From Pseudomonas protegens (GTDB lineage Bacteria > Pseudomonadota > Gammaproteobacteria > Pseudomonadales > Pseudomonadaceae): 64,000 nucleotides of DNA. The notes below the pieces were generated by a model. That model was not told the origin of the DNA. It saw only the letters and a program-made list of their open reading frames with translations, and did no database searches. Positions 41,115-50,007 of this stretch are shown here, one piece after another (within the stretch, counting starts at the first letter, position 1; every line of letters begins with the position of its first letter). A program made the translations under genes and the position numbers. Location: the NCBI RefSeq assembly GCF_003363755.1, contig NZ_CP031396.1, forward strand, positions 4,496,501 through 4,560,500, read 5' to 3'.

Positions 41115-41495
41115 TCAGTCGCTGAGGGCTTGGATGCGTACTTTGGCGGTGCCGCTGCGCAGCATGCCCAGCTGTTGCGCGGCAGCGCGGGATAAGTCGA
41201 TCAGGCGGCCGCGAGTGTGCGGGCCACGATCGTTGATACGGACCACGACGCTTTTGCCGTTGCCCTGGTTGGTGACTTGCACTCGGGTGCCGAACGGCAG
41301 TTCGCGATGGGCCGCAGTGAGGCCGTTCTGATCGAAGGGCTCGCCGCTGGCGGTGCGTTTGCCATGATGGCGGGCGCCGTAATAGGAGGCTGTCCCGGTC
41401 TGGTCATAACCTCGAGGGTCGATGATATGGCTGCTGGCGCAGCCCGTGAGCAGAGCGAGCAGGGCACAGGCCACGAACCAGGGACGGGGAGTCAT
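41115..41495 (-). CDS. RlpA-like septal lipoprotein with double-psi beta-barrel
   Basis: The 126-residue lipoprotein has a lipobox LLTGC/AS after a short signal. A double-psi beta-barrel (GTASYYGARHHGKRTASGE, FGTRVQVTNQGNGKSVVVRI, NDRGPHTRGRLIDLSRAAA) fills the rest. RlpA cleaves peptidoglycan glycans lacking stem peptides. This one lacks the SPOR domain of full-length RlpA, so it is a short paralogue, similar to PA4485. The ATG at 41495 is chosen because the upstream extension runs through a REP element. Confidence 0.85.
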   Translation of the reverse strand: MTPRPWFVACALLALLTGCASSHIIDPRGYDQTGTASYYGARHHGKRTASGEPFDQNGLTAAHRELPFGTRVQVTNQGNGKSVVVRINDRGPHTRGRLIDLSRAAAQQLGMLRSGTAKVRIQALSD

Positions 41496-41500
41496 TATTC

Positions 41501-41526
41501 GCAGGAGCTGGCTTGCCAGCGAAGAC
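41501..41526. repeat. Single REP unit
   Basis: GCAGGAGCTGGCTTGCCAGC followed by GAAGAC is a unit of the common REP family between gatB and the RlpA-like gene. Confidence 0.65.
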
Positions 41527-41577
41527 GGGCTTGCATCCCCGCGATTTCGACTGACAAGCCAAGGCTGCATTTTTCGA

Positions 41578-43023
41578 TCAGCCTTCGAGCTTGCTTTTCA
41601 GCAGCTCGTTGACCTGTTGCGGGTTGGCCTTGCCCTTGGAAGCTTTCATCGCCTGGCCGACGAAGAAGCCGAACATCTTGCCGCGCTTGGCCTCGTCGGC
41701 GGCGCGGTACTGTTCGACCTGTTCGGCGTTGGCCGCGAGCATTTCATCCAGCACCGCGGAGATCGCGCCGCTGTCGGTGACTTGCTTGAGGCCGCGCTTG
41801 TCGATGATCTCGTCGGCGCTACCCTCGCCATTGGCCATGGCTTCGAACACGGTCTTGGCGATCTTGCCGGAGATGGTGTTGTCCTTGATCCGCAGCAGCA
41901 TGCCGCCCAGTTGTTCGGCCGAGACCGGGGCTGCGTCGATTTCCAGGCCCTGCTTGTTGAGCAGGCTGCCCAGTTCGACCATGACCCAGTTGGCGGCGAG
42001 CTTGGCGTCACCGGCAATGCTGGCGACTTTCTCGAAGTAGTCCGCCTGCTCGCGGCTGGTGGCCAGGACGCTGGCGTCGTAGACCGACAGGCCGAACTGC
42101 TCCTGGAAGCGCTCGCGTTTCTGCGGTGGCAGTTCTGGCAGGGTGGCGCGTACCTGGTCGAGGAAGGAATCCTCGATAACCACGGGTAGCAGGTCCGGAT
42201 CGGGGAAGTAACGGTAGTCGTTGGCTTCTTCCTTGCTGCGCATCGGACGGGTTTCGTCCTTGTTCGGGTCGTACAGGCGGGTCTGCTGGATCACTTTGCC
42301 GCCGTCTTCGATCAGATCGATCTGGCGACGGATCTCGCTGTTGATCGCCTTCTCGATGAAGCGGAACGAGTTGACGTTCTTGATCTCGCAGCGGGTGCCG
42401 AACTCGACCTGGCCCTTGGGGCGGACCGAGACGTTGCAGTCGCAACGCAGCGAGCCTTCGGCCATGTTGCCGTCGCAGATGCCCAGGTAGCGAACCAGCG
42501 CGTGGATCGACTTGACGTAGGCCACGGCCTCCTTGGCGCTGCGCATGTCCGGCTCGGACACGATCTCCAGCAGCGGCGTGCCGGCGCGGTTCAGGTCGAT
42601 GCCGGTAGAACCGTTGAACTCTTCATGCAGGCTCTTGCCGGCGTCTTCTTCCAGGTGCGCGCGGGTGATGCCGACGCGTTTCATGGTGCCGTCTTCCAGA
42701 GGGATGTCCAGGTGGCCCTTGCCAACGATTGGCAGCTCCATCTGGCTGATCTGGTAACCCTTGGGCAGGTCCGGGTAGAAGTAGTTCTTGCGGGCGAACA
42801 CGTTGTGCTGGCCGATCTCGGCGTCTACCGCCAGGCCGAACATCACCGCCATGCGCACCGCTTCCTGGTTCAGCACTGGCAGTACGCCGGGCATGCCCAG
42901 GTCGATCAGGCTGGCCTGGGTGTTGGGCTCGGCACCGAAGGCGGTGGAGCTACCGGAGAAAATCTTCGATTGAGTGGTGAGCTGGGTATGAATCTCCAGC
43001 CCGATCACGACTTCCCATTGCAT
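41578..43023 (-). CDS. gatB: Asp-tRNA(Asn)/Glu-tRNA(Gln) amidotransferase subunit B
   Basis: The 481-residue subunit binds and activates the mischarged tRNA and phosphorylates the amino acid for transamidation. It opens with WEVVIGLEIHTQL and contains KNYFYPDLPKGYQIS, the catalytic cradle marker. A C-terminal YqeY-like tail ends at the stop. It is third in gatC-gatA-gatB, ten bases after gatA. It lets the cell make Asn-tRNA and/or Gln-tRNA indirectly. Confidence 0.97.
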   Translation of the reverse strand: MQWEVVIGLEIHTQLTTQSKIFSGSSTAFGAEPNTQASLIDLGMPGVLPVLNQEAVRMAVMFGLAVDAEIGQHNVFARKNYFYPDLPKGYQISQMELPIVGKGHLDIPLEDGTMKRVGITRAHLEEDAGKSLHEEFNGSTGIDLNRAGTPLLEIVSEPDMRSAKEAVAYVKSIHALVRYLGICDGNMAEGSLRCDCNVSVRPKGQVEFGTRCEIKNVNSFRFIEKAINSEIRRQIDLIEDGGKVIQQTRLYDPNKDETRPMRSKEEANDYRYFPDPDLLPVVIEDSFLDQVRATLPELPPQKRERFQEQFGLSVYDASVLATSREQADYFEKVASIAGDAKLAANWVMVELGSLLNKQGLEIDAAPVSAEQLGGMLLRIKDNTISGKIAKTVFEAMANGEGSADEIIDKRGLKQVTDSGAISAVLDEMLAANAEQVEQYRAADEAKRGKMFGFFVGQAMKASKGKANPQQVNELLKSKLEG

Positions 43024-43033
43024 GTGTGTCTCC

Positions 43034-44485
43034 TCAGAAGCCGGTTGGGGTGCGGGTGTGCCAGTCAGTGTTCAACTGATACTTGTGCGCAACGTTGAGC
43101 AAGCGGCCTTCCTGGAAATACGGGGCGAGCAGTTGCACGCCGACCGGCAAGCCGTCGACGAAACCGGCCGGCATCGACAGGCCCGGCAGGCCCGCGAGGT
43201 TGGCGGTGATGGTGTAGACGTCTTCCAGGTACGCGGCGACCGGATCGCTGCTCTTGGCGCCGAGCTTCCAGGCCGGGTTGGGCGTGGTCGGGCCGAGGAT
43301 GATGTCGACTTCGTTGAAAGCGGTCATGAAGTCGTTCTTCACCAGGCGACGGATTTTCTGCGCCTTGAGGTAGTAGGCGTCGTAGTAGCCGGCGGACAGC
43401 GCGTAGGCGCCGACCATGATCCGGCGCTGCACTTCGCTGCCGAAGCCTTCGCCACGGGAGCGCTTGTACAGGTCTTCAAGGTTGGCCGGGTTCTCGCAAC
43501 GGTAGCCGAAGCGCACGCCGTCGAAACGCGACAGGTTGGAGGAGGCTTCCGCCGGGGCGATCACGTAGTACGCGGGAATCGCGTGCTGCATGTTCGGCAG
43601 GCTGATTTCCTTGATCACCGCACCGAGCTTTTCCAGCTCCTTGATGCTGTTGTGGATCAGTTCGGCGATGCGCGGGTCGAGACCGGCGCTGAAGTACTCC
43701 TTCGGCACGCCGATGCGCAGGCCCTGCAGCGAGCCGCTGAGGCCGGCGCTGTAGTCCGGCACCGGTTCATCGATGCTGGTGGAATCGTTCGGGTCGAAGC
43801 CGGCCATGCCTTGCAGCAGGATCGCGCAGTCTTCGGCGGTGCGTGCCAGCGGGCCACCCTGATCGAGGCTGGAAGCGTAGGCGATCATGCCCCAGCGGGA
43901 AACGCGACCGTAGGTCGGCTTCAGGCCGGTGAGGTTGGTGAAGGCGGCCGGTTGGCGGATCGAACCGCCGGTGTCGGTGGCGGTGGCCGCAGGCAGCAGG
44001 CGCGCGGCTACGGCGGCGGCGGAACCACCGGACGAACCGCCGGGCACGTGCTCCAGGTTCCACGGGTTTTTCACTGCGCCGTACCAGCTCGACTCGTTGG
44101 CCGAGCCCATGGCGAATTCGTCCATGTTGGTCTTGCCCAGGGTCACGGCTCCGGCCGCGGCCAGCTTGGCGACCACGGTGGCGTCATAGGGCGCCTTGAA
44201 GTTGTCGAGCATCTTCGAACCGCAGCTGGTGCGGATGCCTTGGGTGCAGAACAGGTCTTTGTGGGCGATCGGTGCGCCCAGCAGGGCTCCGCTCTCACCG
44301 TTGGCGCGACGTTCGTCGGCGGCCTTGGCCTGGCCCAGGGCCAGGTCTTGGGTGAGGCTGATGAAACTGTTGATCTGCGGATCCAACTGAGCGATGCGCG
44401 CCAGCAGGGTCTGGGTCAGTTCTACAGAGGAAAACTTCTTGTCGGCGAGGCCGCGGGCGATCTCGGCCAGAGTCATGTGGTGCAT
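43034..44485 (-). CDS. gatA: Asp-tRNA(Asn)/Glu-tRNA(Gln) amidotransferase subunit A
   Basis: The 483-residue amidase-signature enzyme releases ammonia from glutamine. The catalytic Lys-Ser-Ser set is visible as K76 (IAHKDLF), the SS pair at 151-152 (PGGSSGGSAAAV) and S176 (DTGGSIRQPAA). Both ATG 44485 and 44476 are possible; the first gives the family-like MHHMTLAEIARGLADK. It lies 16 bases after gatC. Confidence 0.97.
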   Translation of the reverse strand: MHHMTLAEIARGLADKKFSSVELTQTLLARIAQLDPQINSFISLTQDLALGQAKAADERRANGESGALLGAPIAHKDLFCTQGIRTSCGSKMLDNFKAPYDATVVAKLAAAGAVTLGKTNMDEFAMGSANESSWYGAVKNPWNLEHVPGGSSGGSAAAVAARLLPAATATDTGGSIRQPAAFTNLTGLKPTYGRVSRWGMIAYASSLDQGGPLARTAEDCAILLQGMAGFDPNDSTSIDEPVPDYSAGLSGSLQGLRIGVPKEYFSAGLDPRIAELIHNSIKELEKLGAVIKEISLPNMQHAIPAYYVIAPAEASSNLSRFDGVRFGYRCENPANLEDLYKRSRGEGFGSEVQRRIMVGAYALSAGYYDAYYLKAQKIRRLVKNDFMTAFNEVDIILGPTTPNPAWKLGAKSSDPVAAYLEDVYTITANLAGLPGLSMPAGFVDGLPVGVQLLAPYFQEGRLLNVAHKYQLNTDWHTRTPTGF

Positions 44486-44501
44486 TGCAGGCTCTTTCCC
44501 T

Positions 44502-44789
44502 TTAGTCGATGACTTTCGGAACCAGATACAGGCCGCTTTCGACCGCTGGTGCGATGGACTGATAGGCCTCGCGATGATTGGACTCGGTCACAACGTCTGC
44601 GCGCAGGCGCTGGCTGGCTTCCAGAGGGTGGGCCAGGGGCTCGATACCATCGGTATCGACTGCCTGCATTTCATCCACCAGCCCGAGAATGCTGTTAAGG
44701 GCGGAGGTGATGTGTGGAAGATCGCCTTCATTGAGCTTGATGCTGGCCAAATGAGCGATTTTTTCCACGTCGGAGCGTTCAAGCGCCAT
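44502..44789 (-). CDS. gatC: Asp-tRNA(Asn)/Glu-tRNA(Gln) amidotransferase subunit C
   Basis: The 95-residue belt subunit wraps GatA and GatB and is needed for their assembly. Its sequence (ALERSDVEKIAHLASIKLNE near the start, VTESNHREAYQSIAPAVESG near the end) is standard. It is first in the gat operon, divergent from mreB with a 211-base gap that must carry both promoters. Confidence 0.96.
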   Translation of the reverse strand: MALERSDVEKIAHLASIKLNEGDLPHITSALNSILGLVDEMQAVDTDGIEPLAHPLEASQRLRADVVTESNHREAYQSIAPAVESGLYLVPKVID

Positions 44790-45000
44790 GGGATTCTCCA
44801 GTGGAAAACAAAAACGGATTTCGTCCGCGTGTTAGATTGTCGGAACACTACCGCATTTCTACGGTCTTATGGCCGCGATTGTGGGGTTTGGTGCACAGAA
44901 AAGCGGCCAATTTAACATATTGGCGCCTTGCCCAAAATCCCTGTCGTTGTTAGAGTTTGCCGCACTTTTTTACCCACGCGTTGCCTAGGGTCCCTTTCCC

Positions 45001-46038
45001 ATGTTCAAGAAACTGCGTGGCATGTTTTCCAGCGATCTTTCCATTGACCTGGGCACTGCCAACACCCTTATTTACGTGCGCGAGCGCGGTATTGTCCTGA
45101 ATGAACCATCGGTTGTGGCCATTCGGACCCACGGTAATCAGAAAAGTGTTGTTGCGGTTGGTACTGAGGCCAAGCGCATGCTCGGTCGTACTCCGGGCAA
45201 CATTGCCGCCATTCGTCCGATGAAGGACGGCGTGATCGCCGACTTCAGCGTCTGCGAAAAGATGCTGCAGTACTTTATCAACAAGGTTCATGAAAACAGC
45301 TTTCTGCAGCCCAGCCCTCGTGTGCTGATCTGCGTTCCATGCAAGTCCACCCAGGTTGAACGTCGTGCCATCCGTGAGTCGGCCCTTGGCGCCGGTGCCC
45401 GTGAAGTGTTCCTGATCGAAGAGCCAATGGCCGCTGCGATCGGTGCCGGCCTGCCGGTTGAAGAAGCCCGTGGTTCGATGGTCGTGGACATCGGTGGTGG
45501 TACCACTGAAATCGCCCTGATCTCCCTGAACGGTGTGGTTTATGCCGAATCCGTACGTGTTGGCGGCGACCGTTTCGACGAGGCCATCATCACCTACGTG
45601 CGTCGCAACTACGGCAGCCTGATCGGTGAGTCCACCGCTGAGCGCATCAAGCAGGAAATCGGTACTGCCTATCCAGGCGGCGAAGTGCGTGAAGTCGACG
45701 TACGCGGCCGTAACCTGGCTGAAGGCGTGCCACGTGCCTTCACCCTGAACTCCAATGAAGTGCTGGAGGCTCTGCAGGAGTCCCTGGCAACCATCGTTCA
45801 GGCGGTGAAAAGTGCCCTGGAGCAATCGCCTCCGGAACTGGCTTCGGACATCGCCGAGCGCGGTCTGGTGCTGACCGGTGGTGGCGCTCTGCTGCGTGAT
45901 CTGGACAAGCTGTTGGCCCAGGAAACCGGTCTGCCGGTGATCGTTGCCGAAGATCCGCTGACCTGTGTTGCTCGCGGCGGTGGCCGTGCATTGGAAATGA
46001 TGGACAAACACACCATGGACCTGCTCTCCAGCGAGTAA
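45001..46038 (+). CDS. mreB: Rod shape-determining protein (bacterial actin)
   Basis: The 345-residue actin homologue polymerises under the inner membrane and directs side-wall peptidoglycan synthesis. Actin-fold motifs are DLGTANTLIYV, VDIGGGTTEIA and LTGGGALLRDLD, and the N-terminal amphipathic MFKKLRGMFS binds the membrane. It is first of mreB-mreC-mreD and shows more A/T-ending codons than its neighbours, as highly expressed genes often do. Confidence 0.98.
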   Translation: MFKKLRGMFSSDLSIDLGTANTLIYVRERGIVLNEPSVVAIRTHGNQKSVVAVGTEAKRMLGRTPGNIAAIRPMKDGVIADFSVCEKMLQYFINKVHENSFLQPSPRVLICVPCKSTQVERRAIRESALGAGAREVFLIEEPMAAAIGAGLPVEEARGSMVVDIGGGTTEIALISLNGVVYAESVRVGGDRFDEAIITYVRRNYGSLIGESTAERIKQEIGTAYPGGEVREVDVRGRNLAEGVPRAFTLNSNEVLEALQESLATIVQAVKSALEQSPPELASDIAERGLVLTGGGALLRDLDKLLAQETGLPVIVAEDPLTCVARGGGRALEMMDKHTMDLLSSE

Positions 46039-46180
46039 CTTCGCCGGTTGCATCTATGCTGTTGCGCTCACAGGCAGCACTTTGCAGTGCTGCCTGTGGC
46101 GTTTATCTTCTGTCAATCTGCATCCAGGCCGGTTTGATGCCGTATGAATAAACACAACATTTGCCTGGGAGGAGCGGCTT

Positions 46181-47278
46181 ATTAAACCGCTTTTCGCCAA
46201 AGGCCCCTCATTGGGCGTGCGCCTCCTGGTGCTGGTCGTACTGTCGGTCGCACTGATGGTGGTCGATGCCCGCTTCACACTGCTCAAGCCAGTGCGTAGC
46301 CAGATGTCGCTGGTGTTGATGCAGTCCTACTGGATCACCGACCTGCCGCAGCGGCTATGGCAGGGCGTTGCCAGTCAATTCGGCAGTCGCACCGAGCTGG
46401 TCGCTGAAAACGAAAAACTCAAGACCGAAAACCTGCTGCTGCAGGGGCGCATGCAAAAGCTTGCCGCCTTGACCGAGCAGAACGTGCGTCTGCGCGAGTT
46501 GCTCAACTCTTCGGCACTGGTCAACGAGAAGGTTGAAGTGGCCGAGTTGATCGGCATGGACCCGAACCCCTTCACCCACCGCATCATCATCAATAAAGGT
46601 GAGCGCGATGGCGTCTTTCTCGGTCAGCCGGTGCTCGATGCCCGTGGCCTGATGGGACAGGTGGTGGAGTTGATGCCCTACACGTCCCGCGTGCTGCTGC
46701 TCACCGACACCACCCACAGCATTCCGGTACAGGTCAATCGCAATGGCCTGCGGGCCATTGCCAGTGGCACTGGCAACCCGGAGCGCCTGGAGTTGCGCCA
46801 CGTGGCCGACACCGCCGATGTCAAGGAAGGCGATTTGCTGGTCAGTTCGGGCCTTGGCCAGCGTTTCCCCGCTGGATATCCGGTGGCCACGGTCAAGGAA
46901 GTGATCCACGATTCCGGTCAGCCATTCGCCATTGTGCGAGCGGTGCCCACTGCCGCGCTGAACCGCAGCCGTTACCTGTTACTGGTATTCAGTGATCCGC
47001 GCACGGCCGAAGAGCGGGCCAATGATGCGGCCCAGGCTCAGGAAGCCCAGGACCAGCAGGGTGGCAATACCACCCCGGTGGTGCCGACCACGGTGCCCAA
47101 GCCTGCGGTGACTCCAGCCGCGACCGCAGCCCCTGCCAGCGCCCCCGCGACTGCACCAGCGACTCCGGTCAAACCGGCCGCCCATGCTCCGGCCAAGCCG
47201 GTCAATAAACCTGTGGTGAAACCGGCGGCGGCCAAGCCTCCGGCTGCGGCACCGGCCACCACCGGAGGAAGAGAATAA
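46181..47278 (+). CDS. mreC: Rod shape-determining protein MreC, probable ATT start
   Basis: The 365-residue single-pass protein has a cytoplasmic tip, a transmembrane helix (LLVLVVLSVALMVV), a periplasmic coiled coil about residues 65-105, and the beta-rich MreC core (RIIINKGERDGVFLGQPV). A long Pro/Ala/Lys-rich tail starts near residue 275. The first ordinary start is TTG at 46211, but the codons before it read KPLFAKGPSL, which matches the start of MreC in other bacteria. An ATT at 46181 has GGGAGGAG exactly six bases upstream, so I take ATT as the start. Confidence 0.88.
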   Translation: MKPLFAKGPSLGVRLLVLVVLSVALMVVDARFTLLKPVRSQMSLVLMQSYWITDLPQRLWQGVASQFGSRTELVAENEKLKTENLLLQGRMQKLAALTEQNVRLRELLNSSALVNEKVEVAELIGMDPNPFTHRIIINKGERDGVFLGQPVLDARGLMGQVVELMPYTSRVLLLTDTTHSIPVQVNRNGLRAIASGTGNPERLELRHVADTADVKEGDLLVSSGLGQRFPAGYPVATVKEVIHDSGQPFAIVRAVPTAALNRSRYLLLVFSDPRTAEERANDAAQAQEAQDQQGGNTTPVVPTTVPKPAVTPAATAAPASAPATAPATPVKPAAHAPAKPVNKPVVKPAAAKPPAAAPATTGGRE

Positions 47279-47769
47279 TGGCGGGTAGCACCTATTCGCA
47301 AAACGGCTGGATCGTCTGGCTGACGTTTCTGATCGGCATGCTGCTGAGTGTGTCGCCTTTGCCTCAGTTCATGGAAATCCTGCGCCCGCTATGGCTGGCC
47401 CTGCTACTGGCCTTTTGGGCCCTGGCCCTGCCGCACAAGGTGGGCATGGTCACGGCTTGGTGCCTTGGGCTGGCGGAGGATGTGCTTTACGGCACGCTCC
47501 TGGGGCAGAACGCCTTGATCCTGACGCTGATTACCTTCCTTGTGCTGTCCCTGCAACAGCGTCTGCGGATGTTCCCGATGTGGCAGCAGAGTTTGGTGAT
47601 CCTGGTGATCTTTGGCTTGGCGCAGTTGGTCCAACTCTGGCTCAGCGCCCTGACCGGTAATCGCCAGCCGACCCTGGCGCTGGTCCTGCCAGCCCTGGTC
47701 AGTGCGCTGTTGTGGCCGTGGGTCAGCTTTGGTCTGCGTGGGTTGCGCCGACGTTTCAAAATCAATTAA
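47278..47769 (+). CDS. mreD: Rod shape-determining protein MreD
   Basis: The 163-residue inner-membrane protein has about five transmembrane helices and the family segment GLAEDVLYGTLLGQNAL. It completes the MreBCD elongation complex. Its ATG overlaps the mreC TAA by one base (TAATG), so it is translationally coupled. Confidence 0.95.
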   Translation: MAGSTYSQNGWIVWLTFLIGMLLSVSPLPQFMEILRPLWLALLLAFWALALPHKVGMVTAWCLGLAEDVLYGTLLGQNALILTLITFLVLSLQQRLRMFPMWQQSLVILVIFGLAQLVQLWLSALTGNRQPTLALVLPALVSALLWPWVSFGLRGLRRRFKIN

Positions 47770-47812
47770 TTCGGTCAGGCATTGGCCCGCACCTCGACAG
47801 GGAGATGTCTTG

Positions 47813-48418
47813 ATGAATCCGCTTTACCTCGCTTCCGGTTCGCCCCGTCGGCGTGAGCTGCTCACCCAGATCGGTGTGCCCTTCACCGCCATCAGCGCGG
47901 ATATCGATGAAACTCCGCTGGCTGATGAATCCCCTGCGGCTTATGTCGAGCGTCTTGCCCGTGGCAAGGCGGCGGCCGGGCGCGCCCTGATCACCAGCAG
48001 CGAATCCCGGGCCCCGGCCTGTGTGCTGGGAGCCGATACGGCCGTGGTGCTGGACGGGCGGATCCTCGGCAAACCGCTGGACCAGGCCGACGCCCTGGCG
48101 ATGCTCATGGCGCTGGCCGGGCGCGAGCACGAAGTGTTGACCGCCATTGCCCTGCTCGACGGGGAGCGCTGCGAGTCGAGAGTGGTGCGCAGCCTGGTGC
48201 GGTTTCGCGCCATCTCCCCTGAGGAAGCGAGCATCTACTGGGCCAGCGGCGAGCCTCGGGACAAGGCCGGCGGTTATGCAATCCAGGGGCTTGCGGCGGT
48301 GTTTGTGTCAGGGCTCAATGGCAGTTACTCCGCTGTGGTTGGCTTGCCGGTGTGCGAAACCGCAGAACTGCTTGGCCATTTCGGCATACCCTGTTGGCAA
48401 AACCTTCCAGTGCGCTAA
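47813..48418 (+). CDS. maf: Maf-family nucleoside triphosphate pyrophosphatase
   Basis: The 201-residue enzyme has the Maf signature LASGSPRRRELL, DIDETPLADESPAAYVERLA, and LGADTAVVLDGRILGKP. This YhdE-type branch hydrolyses dTTP, UTP and related modified nucleotides. The ATG at 47813 has GGGAG upstream. It follows mreD and precedes rng, as in many gammaproteobacteria. Confidence 0.95.
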   Translation: MNPLYLASGSPRRRELLTQIGVPFTAISADIDETPLADESPAAYVERLARGKAAAGRALITSSESRAPACVLGADTAVVLDGRILGKPLDQADALAMLMALAGREHEVLTAIALLDGERCESRVVRSLVRFRAISPEEASIYWASGEPRDKAGGYAIQGLAAVFVSGLNGSYSAVVGLPVCETAELLGHFGIPCWQNLPVR

Positions 48419-48474
48419 AGCGCCGTACCCGACTGCTGCGGCCTTCTATGAACACGCCTGAACGAGACACTGCC

Positions 48475-49932
48475 ATGAGTGAAGAGATTCTGATCAACAT
48501 CACGCCGATGGAATCACGGGTGGCGGTGGTCGAAAACGGAGTGCTGCAAGAGGTTCACGTCGAACGGACCCAGCGCCGCGGTATCGTTGGCAACATCTAT
48601 AAAGGCAAGGTGGTGCGGGTATTGCCTGGCATGCAGGCCGCCTTCGTCGATATCGGCCTGGACCGCGCAGCGTTTATTCATGCTGCGGAAATCTCCACCC
48701 GTGAAGGTACGGCGGTGGAAAGCATCAGTGCCCTGGTGCATGAAGGGCAGAGCCTGGTGGTGCAAGTCACCAAAGACCCCATCGGCACCAAGGGCGCCCG
48801 ACTGACCACCCAGTTGTCGATTCCTTCACGTTATCTGGTGTACATGCCCCGTACCGCCCATGTCGGCATCTCGCTGAAGATCGAGGATGAAGCCGAGCGT
48901 GAGCGCTTGAAGCAGGTGGTCAGCGACTGCGTGGCCCAGGAAGGCATCAAGGAGGCGGGCGGGTTCATCCTGCGTACTGCCGCCGAGGGCGCCGGTGCCG
49001 ATGAGATCCTGATGGACATTCGCTACCTGCGTCGGCTCTGGGATCAGATCGGCGTTCAGATCAAGACCATTGGCGCGCCCAATGTGATCTACGAAGACCT
49101 GGGCCTGGCGCTGCGTACCCTGCGGGATCTGGTGAGCCCGAAAATCGAGAAGATCCGCATCGACTCCCGGGAAACCTTCCAGAAGACCACTCAGTTCGTT
49201 GCCGAGCTGATGCCGGAAATCGCCGATCGCCTGGAGCACTACCCCGGTGAGCGGCCGATCTTCGACCTGTACGGCGTCGAGGATGAAATCCAGAAGGCCC
49301 TGGAGCGCAAGGTGCCACTCAAGTCCGGTGGTTATCTGGTGGTGGACCCGGCGGAAGCCATGACCACCATCGACGTCAACACCGGGGCCTTCGTCGGTCA
49401 TCGCAATCTTGAGGAAACCATCTTCAAGACCAACCTCGAAGCCGCTACCGCCATTGCCCGGCAGCTGCGCCTGCGCAACCTGGGCGGGATCATCATCATC
49501 GACTTCATCGACATGGAAGACGAGGAGCATCAGCGTCAGGTACTGCGGACCCTGGAGAAGCAACTGGAGCGCGATCACGCCAAGACCAACATCATCGGCA
49601 TCACCGAACTGGGCCTGGTGCAGATGACCCGCAAACGCACGCGCGAGAGCCTGGAGCAGGTGCTCTGCGAGCCCTGCAGCAGTTGTCAGGGACGGGGCAA
49701 GCTGAAGACCCCGGAAACCATCTGTTACGAAATATTCCGTGAAATCCTCCGTGAGGCCCGGGCTTATCAGGCAGAAGGGTATCGAGTGCTGGCCAATCAG
49801 AAAGTGGTGGATCGTCTGCTGGACGAAGAGTCGGGCAATGTGGCGGAGTTGGAAGGTTTTATCGGCCGTACCATCAGGTTCCAGGTCGAAACCATGTACT
49901 CCCAGGAACAATACGACGTGGTGCTGCTCTGA
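48475..49932 (+). CDS. rng: Ribonuclease G
   Basis: The 485-residue endoribonuclease matures 16S rRNA and decays mRNA. An S1 domain (residues about 35-125) is followed by the RNase H-like and DNase I-like catalytic regions. The metal-binding aspartates are D300 (TIDVNTG) and D343 (IIIDFIDM). The zinc-link is CEPC at 398-401. The ATG at 48475 begins MSEEILINITPMESRVA. It lacks the long C-terminal scaffold that would make it RNase E. Confidence 0.97.
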   Translation: MSEEILINITPMESRVAVVENGVLQEVHVERTQRRGIVGNIYKGKVVRVLPGMQAAFVDIGLDRAAFIHAAEISTREGTAVESISALVHEGQSLVVQVTKDPIGTKGARLTTQLSIPSRYLVYMPRTAHVGISLKIEDEAERERLKQVVSDCVAQEGIKEAGGFILRTAAEGAGADEILMDIRYLRRLWDQIGVQIKTIGAPNVIYEDLGLALRTLRDLVSPKIEKIRIDSRETFQKTTQFVAELMPEIADRLEHYPGERPIFDLYGVEDEIQKALERKVPLKSGGYLVVDPAEAMTTIDVNTGAFVGHRNLEETIFKTNLEAATAIARQLRLRNLGGIIIIDFIDMEDEEHQRQVLRTLEKQLERDHAKTNIIGITELGLVQMTRKRTRESLEQVLCEPCSSCQGRGKLKTPETICYEIFREILREARAYQAEGYRVLANQKVVDRLLDEESGNVAELEGFIGRTIRFQVETMYSQEQYDVVLL

Positions 49933-50007
49933 TTTCCCGTGTTTTACACCACTGGAAACGGCTGGCTTCAGCTTTTTGCATGACTTTTGCCATGGGAGCC
50001 AACTGAG

